A stretch of DNA of 64,000 nt from DSXF01 sp964387495 (lineage in GTDB: Bacteria; Chloroflexota; Anaerolineae; Anaerolineales; Villigracilaceae): the NCBI GenBank assembly GCA_964387495.1, contig CAYLXB010000009.1:9262-73261 (forward strand). The letters run 5' to 3'. Each line of letters opens with the position of its first letter. Position 1 is the first letter of the stretch. The notes under the pieces are model-generated. The model did no database searches. It was not told the DNA's origin and saw only the letters and a program-made list of their open reading frames with translations. The translations under genes were made by a program, and so were the position numbers. Below, one piece after another: positions 17,899 through 25,659 of the stretch.

Positions 17899-18804
17899 AT
17901 GACCGGCACCAGACGCAAGGCTACCAAAACTTCCGCCTTCGGAACACCCGGCCGGGTCGCGCACGACTCGTCCGAATTTTACGCTGGCCGCCTCTACCAT
18001 GGCCGGCCGCAGGGCGAAGAGGTTCCCTACCTCGAAAATCCGCTTCCGCCCGCATCTCTCGACCGCATCCTCTGCCATTCTGCGGAAACCATGAGCGAAC
18101 TGCCCGACTGCTCGGTGCATCTCATGGTCACCTCGCCGCCCTACAATGTCGGCAAGGAATATGATGAAGACCTGTCGCTGGAGGAGTACCTGGCCTTTTT
18201 GGGGCGCGTCTGGCAGGAAATATCCCGTGTGCTTGTCCCCGGCGGACGCATGTGCATCAACGTGGCCAACCTGGGCCGCAAGCCCTACATTCCTCTCCAC
18301 ACCTACATTGCCGACCAGGCCATCCGCCTCGGTTTCCTGATGCGCGGCGAGATCATCTGGAACAAGGCCGCCAGCGCCTCCCCCTCCACGGCCTGGGGCA
18401 GCTGGAAATCCCCTGCCAACCCTACCCTGCGCGACGTCCACGAATACATCCTGGTCTTCTGCAAGCAGACCTTCAAGCGCCACAACCCGGCCAAACGTGC
18501 CAGCACCATCAGCCGCGACGAATTCCTGGAATACAACAAATCCATCTGGAACTTCGCCGCCGAACCCGCGCGCAAAGTCGGTCACCCCGCCCCATTCCCG
18601 GTCGAACTGCCGCGCCGTTTGATCCAGCTCTACACATTCGAAGGTGAGATCGTCCTGGACCCCTTCATGGGCAGCGGCCAGACCGCCCTCGCCGCCCTCA
18701 AATCGAACCGGCATTACCTCGGCTACGAAATCGATGAGAAATACGTTGAACTGGCCAACCGCCGCATCTGTGAACTGCAGGGGTCCACTCCAGGTGTGCT
18801 ATGA
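17899..18804 (+). CDS. site-specific DNA methyltransferase (N6_N4_Mtase family)
   Basis: 301 residues from ATG 17899; the open frame extends upstream but overlaps the previous gene with unconserved residues. The catalytic motif is TSPPYNVGKEYDED (SPPY, which favours N4-cytosine but does not exclude N6-adenine). The SAM-binding motif near the C-terminus is DPFMGSGQTALAALK, with GYEIDEKYVELANRR after it: a beta-class order. No restriction endonuclease is adjacent, so it may be a solitary methylase or part of the NurA/HerA cluster. It overlaps the next gene by 4 bases (ATGA). Confidence 0.9.
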   Translation: MTGTRRKATKTSAFGTPGRVAHDSSEFYAGRLYHGRPQGEEVPYLENPLPPASLDRILCHSAETMSELPDCSVHLMVTSPPYNVGKEYDEDLSLEEYLAFLGRVWQEISRVLVPGGRMCINVANLGRKPYIPLHTYIADQAIRLGFLMRGEIIWNKAASASPSTAWGSWKSPANPTLRDVHEYILVFCKQTFKRHNPAKRASTISRDEFLEYNKSIWNFAAEPARKVGHPAPFPVELPRRLIQLYTFEGEIVLDPFMGSGQTALAALKSNRHYLGYEIDEKYVELANRRICELQGSTPGVL

Positions 18805-19406
18805 AAAAATACTCTCCAGATTCCAACCGGGAACCCTCCTTCCCAGAGCTGTCCACCAGCCGCCTCCTCTTGCGTGAGTTTCATATGCAGGATGCCCCGG
18901 CAGTCTTCGATATCTTCCGGCTCGAGGTGGTCAACCGCTACCTGGAAACCGAGCTGATGCAGTCCATCGAGGATGCCGAACGACGCGTTATGAGCCGGAT
19001 TTCCCTGTTCAGGGAGCACATGGGCTGCCGCTGGGCAGTCACCCTGCGCGACAATCCCTCCCGCGTGATCGGTTCTTGCGGATATTTCAGCGTGCGCCGC
19101 GGCACACAGACTGTGGAGGCCGGTTATGAACTCCACCCCGAGTTCTGGAACAAAGGGCTTATGACCGAGGCCGTGCAGGCGATGATCCGCTTCAGTTTTG
19201 GCCCGCAGGATCTGATGCCTGTCCACCGCATCGAGGCGCTGGTCACCCCCGAAAATACTGCTTCGATTCGAATCCTTGAAAAACTCGGCTTCGAAAGGGA
19301 AGGGCTGCGCCGTGAGTTCGGCTTCTGGCAAGGCCGCTACCAGGACGTGTTCTTATATGCCCTGCTCGATCATGGAAAGGATGCCTCCCATGAAAATCCA
19401 GTGTAA
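18801..19406 (+). CDS. GNAT-family N-acetyltransferase (RimJ/RimL type)
   Basis: 201 residues. LSTSRLLLREFHMQDAPAVF opens the domain, then RVIGSCGYFSV, AGYELHPEFWNKGLMTEAV (acetyl-CoA-binding region) and the closing NTASIRILEKLGFEREGLRR. RimJ/RimL-type enzymes acetylate protein N-termini or small amines; the target here is unknown. It is translationally coupled to the methyltransferase (4-base overlap) and overlaps the next gene by 17 bases, so all three are very likely one operon. Confidence 0.9.
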   Translation: MKKYSPDSNREPSFPELSTSRLLLREFHMQDAPAVFDIFRLEVVNRYLETELMQSIEDAERRVMSRISLFREHMGCRWAVTLRDNPSRVIGSCGYFSVRRGTQTVEAGYELHPEFWNKGLMTEAVQAMIRFSFGPQDLMPVHRIEALVTPENTASIRILEKLGFEREGLRREFGFWQGRYQDVFLYALLDHGKDASHENPV

Positions 19407-19995
19407 TGATTTCCCCTGCCTCGATATTCGCCGCCAGTCCTATCTCATCCCAGAGATTGTTATTGACCCCCTCCGCATCTCCATCCTGCTCATCTCGGAA
19501 GCCGCCCCTGAAGACCCCGCTGATCATTACTACGCCGGGCAGAACTCCCTGTTTGCCCGCACCACCGTACTGGCCTTCCAGGATGCCGGGGCCCGGGTGC
19601 AATCCGTGCAGGATATTCTCGACCTGGGCGTCTACCTGACCACCGCCGTCAAGTGCGGCAAGACCGGCTACGGCCTCGCAGCCGCCACTATAGTACACTG
19701 TTCCCATCTGCTTGAAAAAGAGATCGCCCTCTTCCCGAACGTCAAGGTTTTCCTGCTCATGGGCGACGTGGCAATCAAGTCTGTCAACCTGATCGCCAAG
19801 CGCAGCGGTGAACCCCGCGTCATCCCGGCCGGCGCCACCTACAAGATCCGCGGCGGGGAATTCACCTTCCGCGGCGCCCGGGCCTTGCCGTCCTATGTCC
19901 AGGCCGGCCCGGCGTTTTTTGTGGAAAAGATCAAGCGCAGGATGATCGCTGAAGATATCCAAAAAGCACTACAGATCGTGAACGCTTCAGGCTGA
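19390..19995 (+). CDS. uracil-DNA glycosylase-family protein
   Basis: 201 residues from ATG 19390; GGAAAGG lies about 9 bases upstream, and the start overlaps the GNAT gene's end. LLISEAAPEDPADHYYAG resembles the GEAPG...D...G active-site motif of family 4/5 uracil-DNA glycosylases, and VFLLMGDVAIKSVNLIAKR and VIPAGATYKIRG follow. The usual HPS-type second motif reads PSYVQAG, so catalysis may differ. It probably acts in base excision or is a DNA-binding relative. It is part of the NurA/HerA cluster. Confidence 0.7.
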   Translation: MKIQCNDFPCLDIRRQSYLIPEIVIDPLRISILLISEAAPEDPADHYYAGQNSLFARTTVLAFQDAGARVQSVQDILDLGVYLTTAVKCGKTGYGLAAATIVHCSHLLEKEIALFPNVKVFLLMGDVAIKSVNLIAKRSGEPRVIPAGATYKIRGGEFTFRGARALPSYVQAGPAFFVEKIKRRMIAEDIQKALQIVNASG

Positions 19996-20080
19996 ATTTA
20001 TGAAAGAAGCCGGCAAACTGGTTGCAATCTTCACTGCATCCATTAAACGACGCGATCCAACCTGAAAGAGCGAGGCTGAC

Positions 20081-21805
20081 ATGCTCAATCAAAAATCGAA
20101 AATCGAAAATCAAAAATTCGAAATTGGCTATATCGTTGGCGGCGGCCTGAAAGAATCCTTCCGCGCCCGGCTGACCGTCCCCTCCCACCAGGTGCAGGAG
20201 GGCGCCTTTGTCGTCATCCCTGCCGGCGGCTGGCAGTTCTATGGCTTGGTCACCGACCTGCAGCTGGGTGCCACCGACCCGCGCTTCGCCGATGAGCAGA
20301 CCGAAATGCGCCTGCCGCCACCCCTGGCGCAGGCCCTGCACGGCCAGACGCTCTTCACCAACCTGGAGATTCTGCCCGCCCTGATGCTCGAGCGCGGCCC
20401 GGAACCGGATGCGCCCGAGTATACTGCCTGGCAGGATGCGCATGCCGGAAAAACGCCCCGACCCCTTCCGGTCAAGACCGTTCCCCCTCACCACGCTTCC
20501 GTCCGCCTCGCCTCCGAGGGCGACATCCATGAGATCTTCGGGAATCCGGGCGATCCGGGCAATTTCGTCATCGGCTACACCCGTGAACAGGGACACCCCG
20601 TCTGTATCGATCTGGACCGCTTCGTCCAGCGTTCGGCCGGCGTCTTTGGAGCCACCGGCACCGGCAAATCCTTCCTCACCCGTATCGTCCTGGCCGGGCT
20701 GATGCACCACAGCAAGGCCTCTGTACTGGTCTTTGATATGCACAACGAGTATGGCTTCGACGATACAGCCTCCGATACCGGTCTGCGCGTCACCGGCCTG
20801 AAGACCAAATTCGCTAGCCGCGTCCGTGTCGTCGGCCTGGGCGCCGGCACGACTATCCGCGGCGCTGCCCCCGACTTCAACCTGGAAATCGCCATGCCGG
20901 ATATTACCCCGGCAGATATCGAACTGCTGACGCGTGAACTGAATCTCAAGGAGACTACTCCCACCACCCTGCATGCCCTGGGCGTCTCCTTCGGCCGTGA
21001 CTGGTTCCGGCGCTTCAAGGAAATGAACCGTGAGGAAGTCGAGATCGAGGACGACAAGGGTAAGTTAAAGAAGATTCCTCATCCCGGCAGCGTGGCCGCC
21101 TGGGCCGATGAGGCCGGTGTCAACATCATGGCTGCTGAAGCCCTGCAGGACAAATTGCGCCGGCTCTTCGACAAGGGCTACATCGTCGAGAAACCCGCTG
21201 CCGACTCCACCGGCGAGATCATCAAATCGCTTGAGGATGGCAAACATGTCATTCTCTCCTTCGGACAGGCCTACGAGACCGACCTGGATTACCTGCTGGT
21301 CTCCAATCTGCTCACCCGCAAGATCAGGCATGCCTGGGAAAACAGGACCAACGCCTTCCGTTCCACCGGCAAAGACGAGCCCCGCCAGCTTGTCATCGTG
21401 GTCGAGGAAGCCCATAAACTGCTCAATCGTGAGATGGCTGGCCAGACCACCTTCGCCACCATCGCCCGTGAGATGCGCAAATACTACGTCACCTTGCTGA
21501 TCATCGACCAGCGCCCATCCCAGATCTACGACGAGGTCATGTCTCAGCTCGGCACGCGCATCTCCGGCTGGCTGGGCGATGAGGACGACGTGCATGCCGT
21601 GCTCTCGGGCCTCTCGGGGCGCGAGTCTCTGCGCGGCATGCTCGCGCGCCTCCAGCCCAAGGAAGAGGTGCTTCTGCTCGGTTGGGGCGTCCCCATGCCC
21701 CTCCCGGTGCGTTCCCGGCGTTATGATGCTGACTTCTGGCGCGAGTTGTTGGGCGCTGGCGGCAGGAAGGAAGAGGCGCAGCTCATGAAGGAAATTGGGT
21801 TCTAG
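20081..21805 (+). CDS. herA: HerA-like DNA translocase ATPase
   Basis: 574 residues. The N-terminal HAS-barrel (about 12-100; FEIGYIVGGGLKESFRARL, FYGLVTDLQL) is followed by a FtsK/HerA ATPase with Walker A GVFGATGTGKSFLTR (near 192), VFDMHNEYG after it, and Walker B QLVIVVEEAHKLLNRE (near 440). IIDQRPSQIYDEVMSQLGTR and the C-terminal LGWGVPMPLPVRSRRYD are HerA-like. It is expected to form a hexamer that drives NurA in DNA resection; some HerA pairs act in phage defence. The ATG lies inside a low-complexity repeat, with GAGG upstream. It is the last gene of the cluster. Confidence 0.9.
   Translation: MLNQKSKIENQKFEIGYIVGGGLKESFRARLTVPSHQVQEGAFVVIPAGGWQFYGLVTDLQLGATDPRFADEQTEMRLPPPLAQALHGQTLFTNLEILPALMLERGPEPDAPEYTAWQDAHAGKTPRPLPVKTVPPHHASVRLASEGDIHEIFGNPGDPGNFVIGYTREQGHPVCIDLDRFVQRSAGVFGATGTGKSFLTRIVLAGLMHHSKASVLVFDMHNEYGFDDTASDTGLRVTGLKTKFASRVRVVGLGAGTTIRGAAPDFNLEIAMPDITPADIELLTRELNLKETTPTTLHALGVSFGRDWFRRFKEMNREEVEIEDDKGKLKKIPHPGSVAAWADEAGVNIMAAEALQDKLRRLFDKGYIVEKPAADSTGEIIKSLEDGKHVILSFGQAYETDLDYLLVSNLLTRKIRHAWENRTNAFRSTGKDEPRQLVIVVEEAHKLLNREMAGQTTFATIAREMRKYYVTLLIIDQRPSQIYDEVMSQLGTRISGWLGDEDDVHAVLSGLSGRESLRGMLARLQPKEEVLLLGWGVPMPLPVRSRRYDADFWRELLGAGGRKEEAQLMKEIGF
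20084..20124 (+). repeat. AAAATCG/A heptamer repeat covering the herA start
   Basis: Four or five degenerate copies of AAAATCG or AAAATCA run across the first codons of herA, encoding LNQKSKIENQKFEI-like residues. The composition differs sharply from the G+C-rich gene that follows. Confidence 0.7.
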
Positions 21806-21846
21806 CCTTGATATGCCGGCACGACCTCCCAAAGGAAAAACTTGCC

Positions 21847-22737
21847 ATGCAGGCACGCTTGAAACATTTACTTGTCCACGAACCCGGCTCCTGGCAGGAA
21901 ACACTGCTGGCTTGCCTGCCTTTCCTCCTGCCCTGTTTCCTACTGGGCATATTCTCCCTCCGTGGGGTGGGATTCTGCCTGCCCGCCCCCCTGGGACTCG
22001 GCCTGCTGGGCCTGGCTGCCCTTTTTCTGGCGCTGCTGGGCATTGCCGGGTTGGGTGTCGGCCTGCCCCGCTGGAGCATGCCGTACGCCGGCCTTCTGGT
22101 CTCTGGCGTGGTATTCGTTGCCCTCGCGCCAGCTTTGCTTGCTCTTTTCTACGGTCGGTCTTCTGTTCCCTGGTGGTTGCGGATGCTGCTCCTGGAGGCC
22201 GTTTACCTCTTTGTACTACTTGCCCTCACTTTCCTGCTGGTCTGGTTGGCATCCAAAACACCTCTGACCCTTGCCTTCTGCACACAATTGCACAAAGACC
22301 GTAGCCTGGCTTCTTTGGCCATGTACGGTGGCGGGGTCGTTTGGATCCTCGGGATGTATGAAGAGTTCCCCCATGCCGGAGTCTATATCCTGCTCACGAT
22401 AATTCCACTCATCTTTGGCGTCTGGCTTTACCTGCACAGCCGCTCTGGTTCCTGGCGGCTGGCAGCCCTCTCCCTGGGGTTCACGCTGGCCATGGGCGTC
22501 GCACTGATCGCACATGGCCACCTTGTTGACTGGGATTCGCCTGTTGTATTCCAGGCCGGCGGGCTGGTCATCACCCGGGCAGTCCTCAGTCTCCTCCTTG
22601 TCTGGCTGCTGGGCCTGGCCATGCTTTTCGTATCGTTCTTGCTGCCTCTCACCCCATGGAACAAAGCCTCTGCCATGGTACCGGAAACAAACAACGGCCA
22701 TCAACAAGATGACCGTTGGCATTCGCTCAGGATGTAG
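21847..22737 (+). CDS. multi-pass membrane protein of unknown function
   Basis: 296 residues from ATG 21847, with AAGGA upstream. An amphipathic N-terminus (MQARLKHLLVHEPGSWQETL) leads into about eight hydrophobic segments up to residue 275; LPRWSMPYAGLL lies between helices 2 and 3. No transporter or enzyme motif is visible. It begins 42 bases after herA on the same strand and could be read through from it. It ends 3 bases before the convergent PilZ gene. Confidence 0.7.
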   Translation: MQARLKHLLVHEPGSWQETLLACLPFLLPCFLLGIFSLRGVGFCLPAPLGLGLLGLAALFLALLGIAGLGVGLPRWSMPYAGLLVSGVVFVALAPALLALFYGRSSVPWWLRMLLLEAVYLFVLLALTFLLVWLASKTPLTLAFCTQLHKDRSLASLAMYGGGVVWILGMYEEFPHAGVYILLTIIPLIFGVWLYLHSRSGSWRLAALSLGFTLAMGVALIAHGHLVDWDSPVVFQAGGLVITRAVLSLLLVWLLGLAMLFVSFLLPLTPWNKASAMVPETNNGHQQDDRWHSLRM

Positions 22738-22740
22738 CGG

Positions 22741-23127
22741 TTACTTCCAGAGATGATCGTAGCCGTTCTCTTTGCCGCTGGACCGCGCTCCATATTTTTC
22801 CAGCATGCGCTGGAAGACAAGTATATTCTCCGCAGACATGTTGATCAGTTCATAACCGATGTTATACGAGGATGGATCGATATGATCCTGGCGGCACCAC
22901 TTGCTGCGGCCGATGAACACCAGCGACGTTGCCGGTGCAATATCCTTCGTCAGGCTGAGACGAAAATGATCCACCTGTCCGTTGGGAATCGGTTCCCGGC
23001 TGTCAAGTCGAAAGCCTCCCAGGCTGATATCCAGCATCACCCCGCGCGGTCGGGAAGCAATGGCATCGGTCACCGGTAAATAGTAGGACAGTTTCTTGCG
23101 TTCCATTGTCCTTCTTTCGAATGCCAC
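22741..23127 (-). CDS. PilZ domain protein (c-di-GMP binding)
   Basis: 128 residues from a GTG at 23127, chosen because AGGAGG sits 5 bases upstream and because the internal Met (residue 8) would remove the first binding Arg. ERRTMERKK supplies the RxxxR motif and MLDISLGGFRLDS the D/NxSxxG motif, so both c-di-GMP contacts are intact. A single PilZ domain acts as a c-di-GMP adaptor. An HD-GYP protein, a likely c-di-GMP phosphodiesterase, is encoded at 45626. Confidence 0.88.
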   Translation of the reverse strand: MAFERRTMERKKLSYYLPVTDAIASRPRGVMLDISLGGFRLDSREPIPNGQVDHFRLSLTKDIAPATSLVFIGRSKWCRQDHIDPSSYNIGYELINMSAENILVFQRMLEKYGARSSGKENGYDHLWK

Positions 23128-23268
23128 AGGAACCTCCTCTCTTTACTTATTGTTTTCATTATACGATATTGAATGTCGGATTACAACATTTTTCTGAAAG
23201 TTTTCCTGCCTTTTCTTCTGGGAATTCCTCAGCGAGAAACCGGTGAAAACGGGCGAACTGGGCATTCT

Positions 23269-23835
23269 TCAACCGCGTTCTGCCTTCCTTTTGATTGCCC
23301 GCAGCCACAGCACCCGGATGAAAGCACTGCCCATCGAAATAACGCCCCAGTAAAAGGCAAATTTGCGCCGCGTCTGCGGCTCAGGCACATGGATGCGCGT
23401 CTCGGTACTGCAGCGCGTCTGCCCATTCGCGCTTTTGCTGACCATCAGGTTGGCAGCCACCTTTGCAAAGGCGGGATCCCCATATGCCAGGAAGGCCTGC
23501 GCATCCGGGATGTGCGGGGCTTCATCTCCGGCCAATTTCCAGAACTGGCCGACCATCCCAAAGACGATCTCGCTCCCTGCTGCCTCTGCCAGTGGGATGA
23601 ACCCGCCTTTGTAGAGTTGCTCCAGGAATGCGCCCTCCTGGAATGATCCATGAACATTCTTCCTGAGCAGCCGGGCGGGCAGATTACGCAGGTCCAGCAT
23701 CCAGAAGATCAAGGGGGAAAGCTCTGCAGGCGTCAAGGTTTTGATGGCTGCAAAAACCCGCTCCGGGGGCGCGTTGACGGTCAGGGCATGCACCTCGTGA
23801 AACTCGTAGGCAGGTAGGTATTGATCCAGTTGCAC
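23269..23835 (-). CDS. SRPBCC-like hypothetical protein
   Basis: 188 residues from GTG 23835. HEVHALTVNAPPERVFAAIK is a typical opening strand and helix of the SRPBCC (START-like) lipid-binding fold. The middle (GGFIPLAEAAGSEIVFGMVG) and late strand (TRCSTETRIHVPEPQTRRKF) fit as well, and a hydrophobic final helix closes it. The ligand is unknown. It lies 42 bases downstream of the polyprenyl synthase on the same strand, so an isoprenoid link is possible. Confidence 0.6.
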   Translation of the reverse strand: MQLDQYLPAYEFHEVHALTVNAPPERVFAAIKTLTPAELSPLIFWMLDLRNLPARLLRKNVHGSFQEGAFLEQLYKGGFIPLAEAAGSEIVFGMVGQFWKLAGDEAPHIPDAQAFLAYGDPAFAKVAANLMVSKSANGQTRCSTETRIHVPEPQTRRKFAFYWGVISMGSAFIRVLWLRAIKRKAERG

Positions 23836-23877
23836 AGCTCATCCAATCTCGGAGGCCATTGAAGTTATGTCTCCGCC

Positions 23878-24867
23878 TCAGTTGTTGCGTCCCACCACTG
23901 CCCGCGCGGCCTCCTCCAGGGCCAGGCGTTCTGCCCCCTCCGGCAGGGTGGCCAGCGCCTCAAGCCCACGGCCCATAAAAACCCGTGCTTCGGCCGCGGC
24001 CGATTGGATCGCCCCATTATTCCGGATGGCATCCAGCAGCCGCTCCAGCCCCTGCACATCGCTGCGCTTGTGGGCGATCAAAGCCCGCAGGACAGAGTCG
24101 TCCGGGTGAGCCTCCAGGTAGTACAGTGTTGGCAGGGTGACCACTCCCTGCCGCAGGTCGCTCCCCACCGGCTTGCCCAGCACAGCCGGGTCGCCGGTGA
24201 AATCCAGCACATCATCCATGATCTGAAAGGCCATCCCGATCTCGTGGCCGAAACGGCGCGCCGCAGCTGCTGTTTCGGAGCCTGCCTGGCTTAACAAGGC
24301 CGCCGCCCCTGTCGCTAGTTCGAACAGGGTCGCTGTCTTGGCGCTGATCCAGCGGTAATACTCCTCCCGCATGGAGATACTGTGCTCGCGCAGTAGTTGC
24401 GCCAGTTCTCCATCCACCATCACTGCCATGCTTTCTGCAAAGAACTTCATCACGGCAGTGCTGTTGGTCGCTGCAGCTAGTTCTGCCGCACGCGTAAAGG
24501 CGAAGTCCCCGGCCAGCACGGTAGCGGCCGCTGACCAGTGCATGTTGAGCGTCTGCATGCCGCGCCGCAGCACCGAGTCGTCTATCAGGTCATCGTGGAC
24601 GAGGCTGGCCGTATGCAGCATCTCGACCGCCGCGGCCAGGTGTACCAGCTGCCCCGGTTCGGCCCCCAGCAGGCTCCCCGTCAGCAGGGCCAGCCGTGGC
24701 CGGATCCGTTTTCCACCCGCCTGTACCAGCTGCCGCAAGGCCAGCGCCAGGCTGGCGTATTCCTCCGCCACCTGCACCTCCAACAAGGCTTCCACTTGCT
24801 GCAACTGTTCCTGAAGCGGGTCGAACACGGTCAGGGTCGGGTAAGTGCTTGTGGTTGTGTCGGTCAT
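23878..24867 (-). CDS. polyprenyl (isoprenyl) diphosphate synthase
   Basis: 329 residues. It has the first Asp-rich motif SLVHDDLIDDSVLRRG and the second QIMDDVLDFTGD, with GGKRIRPRLALL upstream, all standard for trans-isoprenyl diphosphate synthases that extend allylic diphosphates with isopentenyl diphosphate. Chain length cannot be read with confidence. The product would feed quinones or the undecaprenyl-type carrier. It follows a GbsR-type regulator gene by 44 bases. Mevalonate kinase at 41011 is consistent with a mevalonate route to its substrate. Confidence 0.93.
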   Translation of the reverse strand: MTDTTTSTYPTLTVFDPLQEQLQQVEALLEVQVAEEYASLALALRQLVQAGGKRIRPRLALLTGSLLGAEPGQLVHLAAAVEMLHTASLVHDDLIDDSVLRRGMQTLNMHWSAAATVLAGDFAFTRAAELAAATNSTAVMKFFAESMAVMVDGELAQLLREHSISMREEYYRWISAKTATLFELATGAAALLSQAGSETAAAARRFGHEIGMAFQIMDDVLDFTGDPAVLGKPVGSDLRQGVVTLPTLYYLEAHPDDSVLRALIAHKRSDVQGLERLLDAIRNNGAIQSAAAEARVFMGRGLEALATLPEGAERLALEEAARAVVGRNN

Positions 24868-24911
24868 TTCGGTACCAATCGAAATTCAAACAGTAAAAAA
24901 ATATCTCTGCC

Positions 24912-25442
24912 CTATTCCGGGAAGAGTTTAAGCAGCTTGCTGACGATGTTGTTCATGCGGGCAATCCGCACGATCGTGCGGGTCGGTATGTTCTGCACCT
25001 GGGCATACAGCGAGTCGGCTGTTTCGAACAGCGCCAGCATCTCCCCCATGCGGACCTTCGTATGCGTCTCTTCCTGGCCCTGTTCGAGTTCAGCCGCCGC
25101 CTGACGCAGCATGTTCAACGTGGGATCCACTTCTCTCCGCTTGCGGTAGTCCACGATCCAGCGGAACATCTCCCATACGTCGCCCTTGATCTCGAAGCGG
25201 TCTGTGCGTTCCCCCAGCACGTGCACTACCTTGATGATGCCCCAGTCCTGCAGTTCATGCAGGCCCACACTGACCGTCGAACGCGCCACCGAAAGAGTCT
25301 CGCTGATCTCCTCTGCCGTCAGCGGATGGGGTGACAGGTACAGCAGTCCATGGATCTGGGCGATGGTGCGGTTGAGGCCCCATTTTTCCCCCATTTCACC
25401 CCAGTGCATGATGAAGTTTTGCTGGATGGGTGTCAGTTCCAT
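24912..25442 (-). CDS. GbsR/MarR-type transcriptional regulator
   Basis: 176 residues. A winged helix-turn-helix with LTAEEISETLSVARSTVSVG (recognition helix) and LHELQDWGIIKVVHVLGERTD (wing) is followed by DVWEMFRWIVDYRKRREVDP and a long coiled helix, the GbsR layout. The ligand is unknown. It has a consensus promoter overlapped by an imperfect palindrome, suggesting autoregulation, and it is probably co-transcribed with the polyprenyl synthase. Confidence 0.85.
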   Translation of the reverse strand: MELTPIQQNFIMHWGEMGEKWGLNRTIAQIHGLLYLSPHPLTAEEISETLSVARSTVSVGLHELQDWGIIKVVHVLGERTDRFEIKGDVWEMFRWIVDYRKRREVDPTLNMLRQAAAELEQGQEETHTKVRMGEMLALFETADSLYAQVQNIPTRTIVRIARMNNIVSKLLKLFPE

Positions 25443-25469
25443 ACTTTCTCATTTCTCTTATTTCGATTA

Positions 25470-25504
25470 TTACCGAATATACTGTAACAGGCGATATCTG
25501 TCAA
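25470..25504 (-). promoter_or_regulatory. gbsR-type promoter with overlapping palindrome
   Basis: On the - strand, TTGACA (25504-25499), 17 bases, then TATATT (25481-25476). The imperfect palindrome TTACCGAATATACTGTAA (25470-25487) covers the -10 box and is a candidate operator for the regulator encoded just downstream. Confidence 0.65.
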
Positions 25505-25659
25505 GCGTTTCCCGTGGTTTTACCCACCACCAGCAAGCGCAACTTCCGTTATTTGTGATATATTTTCGATATACGCTCACACTCCAGACCGGTACGCCTG
25601 TCCGCCTCCGCGTTGGCACGGCTGGCACCGTTCTGCCATTTCGAAAACAGGAGGCTTCC

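Noticed and set aside
25186..25659. 5' extension of the metallophosphoesterase frame
   Set aside because: Overlaps the divergent GbsR-type gene and its promoter; the ATG at 25660 has a strong ribosome site and directly precedes the first metal motif.
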